This document shows positions 1 to 9,563 of a DNA stretch of 64,000 bases, in pieces. This stretch comes from Alloalcanivorax venustensis ISO4 (GTDB lineage: Bacteria > Pseudomonadota > Gammaproteobacteria > Pseudomonadales > Alcanivoracaceae), in contig NZ_ARXR01000012.1 in NCBI RefSeq assembly GCF_015356855.1, positions 23,580 to 87,579 on the forward strand, given 5' to 3'. The notes below the pieces were generated by a model that ran no database searches, was not told the origin of the DNA, and saw only the letters and a list, made by a program, of their open reading frames with translations. Position 1 is the stretch's first letter. Each line of letters opens with the position of its first letter. Both the position numbers and the translations under genes were made by a program.

Positions 1-607
1 CGGCGCGGCTGACCATCGCCTTGCCGCGCTTGATCACGTAGAAGGTATCGCCGCTTTCGCCTTCGCGCACCACGGTTTCGCCCAGTTCCACCTCGCGGGG
101 CTGGAACTTCACGAACAGGGCGTGCAGCTTGGCCGGCGGCATTTGCGCGAACAGCCCCGAGGCCAGCAGCGCGTCCATCCAGTTATGGTCCTCGCCGTCG
201 CTGTCGTGCTCGCCGGGCATCAGCTCGGTGGCCTGGGTCCAGGCCATCAGCAGGTCCAGCTTGTCCCGGTCGATGCTGTAGAGGGTGGCGCTGTCGCGGG
301 TGATGGCGTTGACCGTATGACGGGGGTAGTTGTCCACGGCCAGGTAGTTCTCATCGTCGTCGGCGGCGAACGGGCGCACCGTGAAGCCGGCATCGATCAG
401 GTCCAGCTCGCCGTCGATCAGAAAGTAGGCCTTGTCGCCGCTCTGGCCGCGCTTGAACAGCAACCGGCCGGCGGGGAGCCGGTGCACGGTGATCTGCTGT
501 TCGATTTCGCGCAGGTGCGACGGGCTCAGGCCGTCGAAGGGAATAAAGGCGCTCAGGCGGGACACGTCGGGCGTGCCGGCGGTGTCCACCGATGTGGATG
601 CGGTCAT
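1..607 (-). CDS. Cyclic-nucleotide-binding-domain protein, 3' end outside window
   Basis: The visible 202 codons start at an ATG at 607 and stay open to the window edge. Residues about 20-120 look like a Crp-type cNMP-binding beta barrel (hydrophobic strands around RGQSGDKAYFLIDGEL). A second barrel starts near residue 150 (ETVVREGESGDTFYVIKRGK). Two tandem barrels without a DNA-binding helix in view suggest a sensor module rather than a Crp-like regulator. The C-terminal part cannot be seen, so the output domain is unknown. The gene lies just upstream of the purD stop, on the same strand, but operon membership is not shown. Confidence 0.75.
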   Translation of the reverse strand, partial: MTASTSVDTAGTPDVSRLSAFIPFDGLSPSHLREIEQQITVHRLPAGRLLFKRGQSGDKAYFLIDGELDLIDAGFTVRPFAADDDENYLAVDNYPRHTVNAITRDSATLYSIDRDKLDLLMAWTQATELMPGEHDSDGEDHNWMDALLASGLFAQMPPAKLHALFVKFQPREVELGETVVREGESGDTFYVIKRGKAMVSRA

Positions 608-650
608 GGCTCCCCCGGGGTTTTCTCATTCGTTATTCTGAGGGGGTATG

Positions 651-1937
651 CTAAGCCTTTTCCCGGGCCACTGCACGGTAGCCGATGTCGCTTCTGTGAT
701 AGGCGTCGTCCCAGCCGATGCCCTGCACCGCCTGGTAGGCGCGCTGCTGGGCCTGGGCCACGGTGTCGCCCAGGGCGGTGACGCACAGCACGCGGCCGCC
801 GCTGGTCACCACCTGGCCGTCGTCCTCGCGGGTGCCGGCGTGGAATACTTTGACGGTGTCCGAATCGGCGCCGTCCAGGCCGTGGATCACATCGCCCTTG
901 CGGTAGGCGTCCGGGTAGCCGCCGGCGGCCAGCACCACGCCCAGGGCCGGGCGCGGGTCCCACTCAGCGGTGACGGTATCCAGGGCGCCGTCCAGCGCCG
1001 CCAGGCAGAGGTCCGCCAGGCTGCTGTTCAGGCGCATCATGATCGGCTGGGTTTCCGGGTCGCCGAAGCGGCAGTTGTACTCGATCACCTTGGGGTGGCC
1101 GTCCGGGCTGATCATCAGGCCGGCGTACAAAAAGCCGGTGTAGGGCATGCCTTCGGCGGCCATGCCGGCCACGGTGGGGCGGATCACTTCTTCCATGATG
1201 CGCTGGTGCACCTGATCGGTGACCACAGGCGCCGGTGAGTAGGCGCCCATGCCGCCGGTGTTGGGGCCGGTGTCGCCGTCGCCGACGCGCTTGTGGTCCT
1301 GGCTGGTGGCCATCGGCAGGATGTGCTCGCCGTCCACCATGACAATGAAGCTGGCTTCCTCGCCGTCGAGGAATTCCTCCACCACCACCCGGTGGCCGGC
1401 GTCGCCGAATTTGTTGCCGTCGAGCATATCGCGCACGGCGGCTTCCGCCTCTTCCAGGGTCATCGCCACGATCACGCCCTTGCCGGCGGCCAGGCCGTCG
1501 GCCTTGATCACGATCGGCGCGCCCTGCTCGCGCACATAGGCGAGGGCTTCGTTCACATCGGTGAAGTTGCCGTAGGCGGCGGTGGGGATGTTCTGGCGGG
1601 CCAGAAAGTCCTTGGTGAAGGCCTTGGAGCCTTCCAGCTGGGCGGCGGCCTTGCCGGGGCCGAAGCACTTCAGGCCGCGGCTCTGGAAGTAGTCCACCAG
1701 GCCGTCCACCAGCGGCGCCTCGGGGCCGACGATGGTCAGCGCCACGCCTTCGCGCTCGGCCAGGTCGGCCAGGCCGGTCTGATCGTTGACGTCCAGGGCC
1801 ACGTTTTCCAGCTTGGCGTCGCGGGCGGTGCCGGCGTTGCCCGGCGCCACCAGCACTTTCTCCACCTGTTCCGCTTGCGCCACTTTCCAGGCCAGGGCGT
1901 GCTCGCGGCCACCGCCGCCGATGATCAGGACTTTCAT
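651..1937 (-). CDS. purD: Phosphoribosylamine-glycine ligase
   Basis: This enzyme joins 5-phosphoribosylamine and glycine with ATP to form GAR in cytosolic purine synthesis. The 428-residue protein has the family length and order: an N-terminal pre-ATP-grasp domain starting [18 protein letters not shown], the ATP-grasp region with [14 protein letters not shown] (about 140-155), the metal-binding stretch around [12 protein letters not shown] (about 285-297), and a C-terminal domain with VLAAGGYP. The start is the only sensible ATG. It follows purH by 23 bases on the same strand, so the two are probably one purHD transcript, as in related bacteria. Confidence 0.97.
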   Translation of the reverse strand: MKVLIIGGGGREHALAWKVAQAEQVEKVLVAPGNAGTARDAKLENVALDVNDQTGLADLAEREGVALTIVGPEAPLVDGLVDYFQSRGLKCFGPGKAAAQLEGSKAFTKDFLARQNIPTAAYGNFTDVNEALAYVREQGAPIVIKADGLAAGKGVIVAMTLEEAEAAVRDMLDGNKFGDAGHRVVVEEFLDGEEASFIVMVDGEHILPMATSQDHKRVGDGDTGPNTGGMGAYSPAPVVTDQVHQRIMEEVIRPTVAGMAAEGMPYTGFLYAGLMISPDGHPKVIEYNCRFGDPETQPIMMRLNSSLADLCLAALDGALDTVTAEWDPRPALGVVLAAGGYPDAYRKGDVIHGLDGADSDTVKVFHAGTREDDGQVVTSGGRVLCVTALGDTVAQAQQRAYQAVQGIGWDDAYHRSDIGYRAVAREKA

Positions 1938-1960
1938 GGGCTCGATTCTCTTATCCTTGC

Positions 1961-3529
1961 TTAGTGCCGGAAATGCCGCATGCCGGTGAACACCATGGCG
2001 ATGTCCGCTTCGTCGGCGGCGGCGATCACTTCCTCGTCGCGGATCGAGCCGCCCGGCTGGATCACGCAGCGGATGCCCGCCTTGCCGGCGTTGTCCAGGC
2101 CGTCGCGGAACGGGAAGAAGGCGTCGGAGGCCATCACCGAACCGGCCACTTCCAGACCCGCGTGCTCGGCTTTGATGGCGGCGATGCGCGCGGAATTAAC
2201 GCGGCTCATCTGGCCGGCGCCGACGCCCACGGTCTGCCGGTTCTTGGCGTAGACGATGGCGTTGGACTTGACGAACTTGGCCACCTTCCAGGCGAAAATG
2301 GCGTCGTGCAGTTCCGCCTCGGTGGGGGCGCGCTTGGTCACCACCTTGAGGTCTTTCTCGGTGATCATGCCCACGTCCCGGTCCTGCACCAGCAGGCCGC
2401 CGTTGACGCGCTTGTAGTCCAGGCCGCCGGCGGTGGCGCCGTCCCATTCGCCGCACACCAGCACGCGCACGTTCTTCTTGGCGGCGGTGATGGCCAGGGC
2501 CTCTTCGGACACCTTGGGCGCGATGATCACTTCCACGAACTGGCGGTCGACGATCGCCTTGGCGGTGGCCGCGTCCAGTTCCCGGTTAAAGGCGATGATG
2601 CCGCCGAAGGCGCTTTCCGGGTCGGTGGCGAAGGCCAGCTCGTAGGCCTGATCGATGCCCTCCAGGCTGACCGCCACGCCGCACGGGTTGGCGTGCTTGA
2701 CGATCACGCAGGCCGGCTTGCTGAAGGACTTCACGCACTCCAGGGCGGCGTCGGTGTCGGCGATGTTGTTGTAGCTGAGCGCCTTGCCCTGCAGCTGGCG
2801 GGCGGTGGCCACGGACGCCTGGCCGGGCTGACGCTCCACATAGAAAGCCGCTTTCTGGTGGGGGTTCTCGCCGTAGCGCATGCCCTGGGCTTTCTTGAAG
2901 TTCAGGTTGATGGTGCGCGGGAAATCCTGATTGTCCTCGCCCACCAGCTTGCCGAAGTGGTTGGCGATGGCGCTGTCGTAGGCGGCGGTGTGCTCGAACG
3001 CCTTGATCGCCAGGTCGAAACGCAGGCCGTCGGACAGGGCGCCGCCGTTGCCGTTCAGATCGTCGAGCACGCGGGCGTAGTCGCCGGCGTCGGTGACGAT
3101 GCCCACATGGGCGTGGTTCTTGGCCGCCGAGCGCACCATGGTGGGGCCGCCGATGTCGATGTTCTCGATGGCGTCCTCGAGGCTGCAGTCGGGCCGCGCC
3201 ACGGTCTGTTCAAAGGGGTAGAGGTTGACCACCACCAGGTCGATGGGGCGAATGTCGTTATCCGCCATCACCGCATCGTCCTGGCCGCGCCGGCCGAGGA
3301 TGCCGCCGTGCACCTTGGGGTGCAGGGTTTTCACCCGGCCGTCCATCATTTCCGGGAAGCCGGTGTAGTCGGACACTTCGCGTACCGCGATGCCCGCTTC
3401 CTGGATGGCGCGGAAAGTACCGCCGGTGGACAACAGCTCCACGCCCCGGTCGGCGAGGGCGCGGGCGAAATCGACGATGCCGGTTTTATCCGAGACGCTG
3501 ATCAGCGCGCGTTCAACGGCCTTGCTCAT
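1961..3529 (-). CDS. purH: Bifunctional AICAR transformylase / IMP cyclohydrolase
   Basis: It catalyses the last two steps to IMP: formyl transfer to AICAR from 10-formyl-THF and ring closure. The 522-residue product has the N-terminal cyclohydrolase (MGS-like) fold ([15 protein letters not shown]) and the C-terminal transformylase domain with the conserved Lys-His pair in [13 protein letters not shown] (about residues 250-262). The C-terminus carries the usual [16 protein letters not shown] and [11 protein letters not shown]. The ATG at 3529 is preceded on the minus strand by AAGGTGA. It lies downstream of a strong terminator that isolates it from fis, so it should have its own promoter in the short gap 3530-3553. 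Confidence 0.97.
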   Translation of the reverse strand: MSKAVERALISVSDKTGIVDFARALADRGVELLSTGGTFRAIQEAGIAVREVSDYTGFPEMMDGRVKTLHPKVHGGILGRRGQDDAVMADNDIRPIDLVVVNLYPFEQTVARPDCSLEDAIENIDIGGPTMVRSAAKNHAHVGIVTDAGDYARVLDDLNGNGGALSDGLRFDLAIKAFEHTAAYDSAIANHFGKLVGEDNQDFPRTINLNFKKAQGMRYGENPHQKAAFYVERQPGQASVATARQLQGKALSYNNIADTDAALECVKSFSKPACVIVKHANPCGVAVSLEGIDQAYELAFATDPESAFGGIIAFNRELDAATAKAIVDRQFVEVIIAPKVSEEALAITAAKKNVRVLVCGEWDGATAGGLDYKRVNGGLLVQDRDVGMITEKDLKVVTKRAPTEAELHDAIFAWKVAKFVKSNAIVYAKNRQTVGVGAGQMSRVNSARIAAIKAEHAGLEVAGSVMASDAFFPFRDGLDNAGKAGIRCVIQPGGSIRDEEVIAAADEADIAMVFTGMRHFRH

Positions 3530-3553
3530 GGGATGATCACCTTAAAAATAAGA

Positions 3554-3577
3554 AAGGGGCAGTCGGAAACTGCCCCT
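3554..3577 (-). terminator. Rho-independent terminator of the dusB-fis operon
   Basis: A perfect 9-bp stem, AGGGGCAGT with ACTGCCCCT (3555-3563 and 3569-3577), has a 5-base loop. Read on the minus strand it is followed by a T-rich run (TTTCTTATTTTTAA). It sits 17 bases past the fis stop and upstream of purH, so it ends the fis transcript and separates the two units. Confidence 0.85.
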
Positions 3578-3594
3578 GTCGTCACGGGTTGCGT

Positions 3595-3924
3595 TCAGAG
3601 CAAGCCGTATTGCTTGAGTTTCTTGCGCAGCGTGCCGCGGTTCAGGCCCAGCAGCTCGGCGGCCTTGGTCTGGTTGCCGCGGGTGTACTCGAGAACTTTC
3701 TCAAGCAGAGGGATTTCCATTTCCGCCAGCACCATCTGATACAGCTCGCTGACCGGCTCGCCTTCCAGCTGGTTGAAGTAATCGGCGAGCGACCGTCGCA
3801 CGCAGTTGCGCAGCGTGTCGTGGGTTTCGCTGCGGGCCAGCGTGAGATGGGGTTTGCGCGATTCAGCGGTATTCATTTCTGTCAGTGTCCGTGCAGCAGC
3901 GGTCTTCATTGAAGAAAGGGTCAT
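3595..3924 (-). CDS. fis: DNA-binding protein Fis
   Basis: Fis is a homodimeric nucleoid protein that bends DNA and tunes rRNA, tRNA and many other promoters. The C-terminal helix-turn-helix is unmistakable ([27 protein letters not shown]), preceded by the dimerisation helices (LEYTR and the segment before it). The 109-residue reading is about 10 residues longer than E. coli Fis. The first ATG is kept because GGAG lies 11 bases before it and it overlaps the dusB stop by 4 bases; internal Met6 or Met17 remain possible. dusB-fis coupling is conserved in gammaproteobacteria. Confidence 0.96.
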   Translation of the reverse strand: MTLSSMKTAAARTLTEMNTAESRKPHLTLARSETHDTLRNCVRRSLADYFNQLEGEPVSELYQMVLAEMEIPLLEKVLEYTRGNQTKAAELLGLNRGTLRKKLKQYGLL

Positions 3925-4961
3925 GCGGCCAATGCTCCGTCTTTGTTCCGGGCAGACACCTCGCCGTAGCCACCGATTCGAATCCGGTCGCCGAGGGCGC
4001 TGATCTGTTGGAAAAACTGCTCAATGGCCCGCCGTTGTTGGCCGGCCTTTTCCAGTTTGTTGAACCCGCGCCGAAAATCTTCCCCGCCGGGCAGGTGTTG
4101 CGTATACCAGCCCAGATGCTTGCGGGCGATGCGCACGCCGGAGTAGTCCCCGTAAAAGCGATGCAGGTCGATCAGGTGCGCGAGGACGCGGGCAGCCACG
4201 TCTTCGACCTTCGGCGCCGGGGGCAGCCGACCGTGATCCAGGTAATGCACGGTGTCCTGGAAGATCCAGGGATTACCCTGGGCAGCGCGGCCGATCATGA
4301 TACCACTGGCACCCGTGGTTTCCAGTATCCGTTGGGCTTTTTGTGGCGAATTGATATCACCGTTGGCGATAACAGGGATGCCCACCGCGGCCACAACGTC
4401 GCGGACGGTGTGGAACTCCGCCTCGCCGTTGAACTTGTCGGCGCGGGTGCGTCCATGGATCGCCAGCGCCTGGATACCGGCCTGCTCGGCGATGCGGGCG
4501 ATGGCCACGGCATTGCGATCGTCGCGGGTCGGGCCGGTGCGGATTTTCAGGGTCACCGGCACGTCCACCGCCGCCACCACCGCGTCCAGAATCCGGGCCA
4601 CCAGGTCCGGGTCGGAAAGCAGTGCGGAGCCGGCGGCGCGCTTGCACACCTTTTTCGCCGGGCAGCCCATGTTGATATCGATGATCTGCGCGCCCCGGTC
4701 CACATTGGCCCGGGCCGCGTGCGCCAGCATGTCCGGTTCGCCGCCGGCGATCTGCACCGACACCGGCCCCGGCTCGCCGCTATGGTCGAGCCGGTGGGCG
4801 GACTTGCGGGTGTCCCACAGCCGGGTGTCGGAAGTCACCATTTCGGACACCACCAGCCCGGCGCCCAGCTCCCGGCATAAATGCCGGAAAGGACGATCCG
4901 TCACGCCGGCCATGGGCGCGAGAATCAAGGGGTTGGGGAGCAGGTAGGAGCCGATTTGCAT
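3921..4961 (-). CDS. dusB: tRNA-dihydrouridine synthase B
   Basis: This FMN enzyme reduces uridines in the tRNA D-loop with NADPH. The 346-residue protein has the Dus TIM barrel: N-terminal [15 protein letters not shown], the catalytic cysteine in [10 protein letters not shown] (about residue 100), an FMN-phosphate region ([22 protein letters not shown]), and a C-terminal helical domain that binds tRNA. It overlaps fis by 4 bases, so the two are translationally coupled; in E. coli dusB is also the leader gene for fis expression. A 123-base gap separates it from the zinc-ribbon gene upstream. Confidence 0.96.
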   Translation of the reverse strand: MQIGSYLLPNPLILAPMAGVTDRPFRHLCRELGAGLVVSEMVTSDTRLWDTRKSAHRLDHSGEPGPVSVQIAGGEPDMLAHAARANVDRGAQIIDINMGCPAKKVCKRAAGSALLSDPDLVARILDAVVAAVDVPVTLKIRTGPTRDDRNAVAIARIAEQAGIQALAIHGRTRADKFNGEAEFHTVRDVVAAVGIPVIANGDINSPQKAQRILETTGASGIMIGRAAQGNPWIFQDTVHYLDHGRLPPAPKVEDVAARVLAHLIDLHRFYGDYSGVRIARKHLGWYTQHLPGGEDFRRGFNKLEKAGQQRRAIEQFFQQISALGDRIRIGGYGEVSARNKDGALAA

Positions 4962-5015
4962 GCTGGATTCGGGTTCGGTTGGCAGTCAGGTGTCGCCTGG
5001 AACACTGTTGAAAGT

Positions 5016-5038
5016 GCCCCGCGCGGGCCGCGCGGGGC
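5016..5038. terminator. GC-rich hairpin between zinc-ribbon gene and dusB
   Basis: A perfect 10-bp inverted repeat (GCCCCGCGCG and its complement) with a 3-base loop lies between the stop of the zinc-ribbon gene and the dusB start. The T-run after it on the minus strand is weak (CACTTTC), so it may be a partial terminator or a transcript-stabilising hairpin. Confidence 0.45.
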
Positions 5039-5084
5039 GACAATGATAGTGACCCGGAGCGCCGGGGGAAAGGCCCGTGATCAA

Positions 5085-6206
5085 TCAGGGCCGCTGGGAC
5101 ACCCGGGACGACGGCGGCGCGGGGGCGCGCAGGCGCAGGTTGTAGTTCACCGCGCGCTCGCCGGGATCGACGATTTCCAGGGCAATGTGCACCGGGGTAT
5201 CCACCGGCATGGCGTCCAGCCCGGCCAGCTCGCCGCGCAGATATTCCGACGGCGCGAAGCGGCGCATGGCCACGGTGTCGCCGCGCAGATCCTTGAAGGT
5301 CAGCTCCAGCGCCGGGAACGGCTGCGGCCAGTCGCCCTCATTGAACAGCAGCGCATCCACCATCAGGGCGTTCTGGTAGTGCGGATGGCTGCGCACCACC
5401 AGGTTGGCGCCGCGCAGCCGGCTCAGGTCGGTCTGCAGCGGCAACTGGCAACCGAGCAGCTGGCAGGCCTCCGCGTAGAGCGGCCGCCACTGCGGCGAGC
5501 GCGCCAGGGTGTCGAAATGGAAGAAGGCGTATTGAGCCGCCAGCAGCACCAGGGCGAGCACCGACAGCAGTGCCCATTTGGCGGTCACCGCCGGCCCGGA
5601 GGGTGGCGCCGCCATGTAGTCCAGGCGCTCGTTGGCGACTTTATGGCGCCGGGTCGGGGTGCTGTTCAGAAACTCGAACTGGTCGTCGTGTTCGCTGATC
5701 GGGTCCGGGCGGGACGCGGCCGCCGGGCGGGGTTTCGGCGGCGGCGCGCTGGCCGGGGCCGGCTCGTCCTCGTCGTCCAGGTCTTCCAGCAGCGCTTCCG
5801 CCCAGGCTTCATCGGTGTCGTCGCTGCCGCCGGCCCGGCCGGCGCCTTCCATGTCCGAGAAGTCCTCACCCAGCCCTTCGTCGCCGTCGCGGTCCAGGGA
5901 CAGGAACGAATCGCTCAGCTCGCTATCGCCGAAGCCGCCGCTTTTTTTGCCGTCGTCCCGGCCGTCGGTGTCCTCGTCGTCGTCGAGGGCGTACTGCCAT
6001 TGCCCGGCGTTATCGCCGGTGGGGGTGGTGTCGTTGTCATCGGCGTGGGGCCGCGCCGGCGTTTCGCCGACGAAGTGATCGGTGGCCTGGAAGATCTGCA
6101 GACAGGAACCACAGCGCACCGCACCCCGGGCCTGCCCCAGGTGCTCGTCGCTGATCTTGAATTGGGCACCGCAATGCGGGCAGCGGGTTTTGTACTGGCC
6201 GGCCAT
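5085..6206 (-). CDS. Zinc-ribbon and DUF3426 domain membrane protein
   Basis: The start is placed at MAGQYKTRCPHCG (6206); an upstream in-frame extension lacks family character. Residues about 8-40 form a zinc ribbon with two pairs of cysteines (CPHC ... CGSC). An acidic, low-complexity linker (about 60-220) follows, then one membrane helix near residue 240 (ALLSVLALVLLAAQYAFF), then a C-terminal DUF3426 beta domain of about 130 residues. The family is found in proteobacteria between prmA and dusB, as here, and its function is unknown. The topology would place the ribbon in the cytoplasm and the DUF3426 domain in the periplasm. Confidence 0.85.
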   Translation of the reverse strand: MAGQYKTRCPHCGAQFKISDEHLGQARGAVRCGSCLQIFQATDHFVGETPARPHADDNDTTPTGDNAGQWQYALDDDEDTDGRDDGKKSGGFGDSELSDSFLSLDRDGDEGLGEDFSDMEGAGRAGGSDDTDEAWAEALLEDLDDEDEPAPASAPPPKPRPAAASRPDPISEHDDQFEFLNSTPTRRHKVANERLDYMAAPPSGPAVTAKWALLSVLALVLLAAQYAFFHFDTLARSPQWRPLYAEACQLLGCQLPLQTDLSRLRGANLVVRSHPHYQNALMVDALLFNEGDWPQPFPALELTFKDLRGDTVAMRRFAPSEYLRGELAGLDAMPVDTPVHIALEIVDPGERAVNYNLRLRAPAPPSSRVSQRP

Positions 6207-6279
6207 GGTTTTTATGTTTTGAGGGATAGAAAGTTTGTTGTACAGAAAAACAGGGGGTGGCGGCAAGCGCCGCGGCCGC

Positions 6280-7164
6280 TTATCTGTCCGCCTTGCGAAC
6301 CCCGTCCACCCGCACCCAGTCGCCGCGCTGCCGGGTGGGGCTGAGATCGAACCAGGGCGCGTAGGCGTCGCGCACGCTTTGCGCCTGACCGGCGAGGATA
6401 CCGGACAGCGCCATCGGCGCGCCCGGGCGGCAGCGGCCCGCCAGCACCGGCGCCAGCTCGATCAGCGGCGCGGCGAGAATATTGGCCACCAGCAGGTCGC
6501 ACTGATAGTCGGTGGCCAGGGCCTCCGGCAGGCACAGATCGAGCCGCTCGCCGACGCCGTTGGCGGCGGCGTTGTCGGCGCTGGCGGTGAGCGCCTGGTG
6601 GTCGATGTCGGTGCCCAGCGCCCGCTCCGCGCCCAGCAGCAGCGCGGCGATCGCCAGCACCCCGGAGCCGCAGCCGAAGTCCAGCACCTGCTTGCCGTCC
6701 AGGTCGGTCTGCTCCAGCCACTCCAGGCACAGCGCGGTGGTGTCATGGGTGCCGGTGCCGAACGCCAGGCCCGGGTCCAGCTTGAGATTGACCGCGTCCG
6801 GCTGCGGCGGGTCGCTCCAGCTGGGTACGATCCACAGCCGCTCGCCGAAGCGCATGGGCTGGAAGTCGTCCATCCAGGCCCGTTCCCAGGCCTGGTCGGC
6901 CAGTGCTTCGACACGGTGATCGGCGAACACCAGACCCTGCTCGCCCAGGCGGGCGAGGATGGCGTCGGTGTCGGTGTCGTCGCTGAACAGGGCGGTGACC
7001 ACGGTGGTGCGCCACAGGGGGCGGGCCCCCGGGGGCGGCTCGAAGACCGGCTGGTCGGCGCCGTCGGTGAGCGTCACCGCGCCGGCGCCGAGCGCTTCCA
7101 GGGCGTCCTGGAAAGCGTCGGCGTGGTCCGGGTCGGTGGCGATGTGGAGCTGAAGCCAGCTCAT
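6280..7164 (-). CDS. prmA: Ribosomal protein L11 methyltransferase
   Basis: PrmA trimethylates several amino groups of ribosomal protein L11 using SAM. The 294-residue product has the L11-binding N-terminal domain ([20 protein letters not shown]), a linker with [21 protein letters not shown], and the class I SAM fold with motif [16 protein letters not shown] (about 160-174) and motif [16 protein letters not shown]. All are diagnostic of PrmA. The start overlaps the accC stop by 4 bases, placing it at the end of the aroQ-accB-accC-prmA transcript. Confidence 0.96.
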   Translation of the reverse strand: MSWLQLHIATDPDHADAFQDALEALGAGAVTLTDGADQPVFEPPPGARPLWRTTVVTALFSDDTDTDAILARLGEQGLVFADHRVEALADQAWERAWMDDFQPMRFGERLWIVPSWSDPPQPDAVNLKLDPGLAFGTGTHDTTALCLEWLEQTDLDGKQVLDFGCGSGVLAIAALLLGAERALGTDIDHQALTASADNAAANGVGERLDLCLPEALATDYQCDLLVANILAAPLIELAPVLAGRCRPGAPMALSGILAGQAQSVRDAYAPWFDLSPTRQRGDWVRVDGVRKADR

Positions 7165-8504
7165 GAACCGAGCTTCTTCTCCAGGTGGTGGATGTCCACG
7201 CCGCCTTTCTGGAACGCGGGGTCGCGGAAAATCTTGTCCCGGTGCAGGGCCACGTTGGTCTTGATGCCCTCCACCACGATTTCATCCAGGGCGTTGCGCA
7301 TGCGCGCGAACGCAACGTCCCGGTTTTCGCCCCAGGTGATCAGCTTGCCGATCAGCGAGTCGTAGTAGGGCGGTACCGTGTAGCCGCCGTAGACGTGGGA
7401 GTCCACCCGCACGCCGTTGCCGCCGGGGGCGTGGAAGTAGCTGATGCGGCCGGGGCTGGGCACGAAGGTGACCGGATCCTCGGCGTTGACGCGCACTTCG
7501 ATGGCATGGCCGAGGAAGGTGACGTCCTCCTGCTTCAGCCTGAGGGCGTTGTCGCCGGCGATGCGCAGCTGTTCCTTGACGATGTCCACGCCGGTGATCA
7601 TTTCACTGACCGGGTGTTCCACCTGCACACGGGTGTTCATCTCGATGAAGTAGAAGCGCTCGTCCTCGTAGAGGAATTCGAAGGTGCCGGCGCCGCGGTA
7701 GTTGATCTCCTTGCAGGCGTCCACGCAGCGTTTCGCCACTTCGTTCTTCAGATGCAGGGGGATGTCCGGGGCCGGCGCCTCCTCCACCACTTTCTGGTGG
7801 CGGCGCTGCAGGGAGCAGTCCCGGTCGCCCAGGTGAATGGCATGGCCGGCGCCGTCGGACAGCACCTGGATTTCCACATGGCGCGGTCTCTGCAGAAACT
7901 TTTCCATGTAGACGGTGGCGTCGCCGAAGGCGTTCTTGGCTTCCGAGCGGGTCAGGGTGATGGCGTTGAGCAGCTGGTCGCGGCTTTCCACCACGCGCAT
8001 GCCGCGCCCGCCGCCGCCGGAGGCCGCCTTGATGATCACCGGGTAGCCGATCTCCTCGGCCATTATCAGCGCCGCGTCGGCGTCGTCGCCCACCGAACCG
8101 CTGGAGCCGGGCACCGTCGGCACACCGGCTTTCTTCATCGCTTCAATGGCGGACACCTTGTTGCCCATCAGGCGAATGGTTTCCGCGCGCGGCCCGATGA
8201 AGATAAAGCCGGAGCGTTCGACGCTCTCGGCGAAGTCCGCGTTTTCCGCCAGGAAGCCGTAGCCGGGATGGATGGCGTCGGCGTCGGTGACCTCCGCGGC
8301 GCTGATGATCGCCGGGATGTTCAGGTAGGAATTGGCCGACGGGGCCGGGCCGATGCAGACCGCCTCATCCGCCAGGCGCACGTGCATCAGATCCCGGTCG
8401 GCCTTGGAATACACCGCCACGGTGCGGATGCCCATCTCTTTACAGGCGCGCAGAATCCGCAGGGCGATTTCGCCTCGGTTGGCAATCAGTACTTTTTCCA
8501 GCAT
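7161..8504 (-). CDS. accC: Biotin carboxylase subunit of acetyl-CoA carboxylase
   Basis: AccC carboxylates biotin on AccB with ATP and bicarbonate, the first half-reaction of malonyl-CoA formation. The 447-residue protein is family length and starts [18 protein letters not shown]. The ATG at 8504 is chosen over an upstream TTG because it matches the family start and has GGGGG at the right distance. It shows the ATP-grasp glycine loop ([13 protein letters not shown], about 160-172), the carboxylase signature [17 protein letters not shown], and the C-terminal domain. It sits 12 bases after accB. Confidence 0.98.
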   Translation of the reverse strand: MLEKVLIANRGEIALRILRACKEMGIRTVAVYSKADRDLMHVRLADEAVCIGPAPSANSYLNIPAIISAAEVTDADAIHPGYGFLAENADFAESVERSGFIFIGPRAETIRLMGNKVSAIEAMKKAGVPTVPGSSGSVGDDADAALIMAEEIGYPVIIKAASGGGGRGMRVVESRDQLLNAITLTRSEAKNAFGDATVYMEKFLQRPRHVEIQVLSDGAGHAIHLGDRDCSLQRRHQKVVEEAPAPDIPLHLKNEVAKRCVDACKEINYRGAGTFEFLYEDERFYFIEMNTRVQVEHPVSEMITGVDIVKEQLRIAGDNALRLKQEDVTFLGHAIEVRVNAEDPVTFVPSPGRISYFHAPGGNGVRVDSHVYGGYTVPPYYDSLIGKLITWGENRDVAFARMRNALDEIVVEGIKTNVALHRDKIFRDPAFQKGGVDIHHLEKKLGS

Positions 8505-8516
8505 GGGCAACCCCCG

Positions 8517-8963
8517 TTAAACGATGGAGAACAGGGGCTGGTCGAATTCCACCGGCTCGCCGTCCTCCACGAGAATGGCGTCGATGGTGCCGGATTTGTC
8601 CGCCTCGATCTGGTTCATCATCTTCATCGCCTCGACGATGCACAGCACGTCGCCGGCTTTCACTTTCTGGCCCACCTCCACGAACGAGGCCGCGCCCGGG
8701 GACGGGGAGCGGTAGAAGGTGCCGACCATCGGCGAGCGCACCATATGGCCGCTGGGGGTGTCGTCCTGGGCGGGGGGCGCCGCTTCCGGAGCCGGGGCCG
8801 CCGGTGCGGGCGCGGGGGCCGAGGGCTGCGGGGCGTACACCGGCGCCGCGTGGCGGCTGCCACGGCTGATGCGCACGGATTCCTCGCCTTCCTGAATTTC
8901 CAGTTCTTCAATGCCGGACTCTTCCAGCAGTTCGATCAGCTTCTTGATTTTTCGAATGTCCAT
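8517..8963 (-). CDS. accB: Biotin carboxyl carrier protein
   Basis: This 148-residue protein carries the biotin that shuttles CO2 between AccC and AccAD. The start at 8963 ([16 protein letters not shown]) is preferred to an ATG 6 bases upstream because AGGA lies 6 bases before it and because it matches the family. An Ala/Pro-rich linker (about 40-72) precedes the biotinyl domain, with the target lysine at about residue 114 in EAMKMMNQ. The C-terminus is typical. It is immediately preceded by aroQ on the same strand, a common arrangement. Confidence 0.98.
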   Translation of the reverse strand: MDIRKIKKLIELLEESGIEELEIQEGEESVRISRGSRHAAPVYAPQPSAPAPAPAAPAPEAAPPAQDDTPSGHMVRSPMVGTFYRSPSPGAASFVEVGQKVKAGDVLCIVEAMKMMNQIEADKSGTIDAILVEDGEPVEFDQPLFSIV

Positions 8964-8965
8964 GC

Positions 8966-9415
8966 TCATTCCTGTGCCTGATCCAGTTTTTCCAGAGCGG
9001 CGGCCAGCGCCAGCCGGTAGCCGGTGGCGCCCAGGCCGCAAATGACGCCCTCGGCGATGTCGGAGAAGTAAGAGTGGTGCCGGAAGGTTTCACGGCGGTG
9101 CACGTTGGACAGGTGCACCTCGATGAACGGAATCCGCACCGCCAGCAGAGCGTCGCGCAGTGCCACGCTGGTGTGGGTGAACGCGGCCGGGTTGAACAGA
9201 ATGAAATCGATGCCTTCCGCGGGGGCGCCGTGGATGCGTTCGATCAGTTCGTACTCGGCGTTGCTTTGCAGATGCTGCAGGTGGTGTCCGGCCTCGGCGG
9301 CCTGGTCCATCAGTGCCTGATCGATCTCCGCCAGGGTGGCGGCGCCGTACTGGTCCGGCTCGCGGCGGCCCAGCAGGTTCAGGTTGGGCCCATGCAGGAC
9401 GAGGATGCTAGCCAA
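8966..9415 (-). CDS. aroQ: Type II 3-dehydroquinate dehydratase
   Basis: AroQ dehydrates 3-dehydroquinate in the shikimate pathway. The 149-residue protein shows [17 protein letters not shown], the active-site tyrosine in [24 protein letters not shown], and [11 protein letters not shown] with the catalytic histidine. It begins with TTG, not ATG. This start is supported by AGGGG 8 bases upstream, by the family consensus and by the absence of a nearby in-frame ATG. It is the first gene of aroQ-accB-accC-prmA. The AT-richer gap 9416-9563 must hold the promoter, but no clear -35/-10 pair could be fixed. Confidence 0.96.
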   Translation of the reverse strand: MASILVLHGPNLNLLGRREPDQYGAATLAEIDQALMDQAAEAGHHLQHLQSNAEYELIERIHGAPAEGIDFILFNPAAFTHTSVALRDALLAVRIPFIEVHLSNVHRRETFRHHSYFSDIAEGVICGLGATGYRLALAAALEKLDQAQE

Positions 9416-9563
9416 GGCGTATACCCCTGAATTTGTCGTTATCTGCGTTGAACGTGTGGCAAAAAGCCAGTTTGTCCGACTTTTCCCTATATTTGGGAGT
9501 CTAAGGGTATCTCATGAAGGAAAAAAGGACTTTACACCATTGGTTACATGTATGTGCGCGGGG

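Noticed and set aside
1964..3739. 591-codon plus-strand frame opposite purH and fis
   Set aside because: Its His/Gly/Val-rich composition and complete overlap with purH mark it as a codon-bias shadow.
9416..9563. Possible small RNA or gene in the AT-rich gap before aroQ
   Set aside because: No terminator-like hairpin with a T-run and no ORF with a ribosome-binding site was found; it more likely holds only the aroQ promoter.
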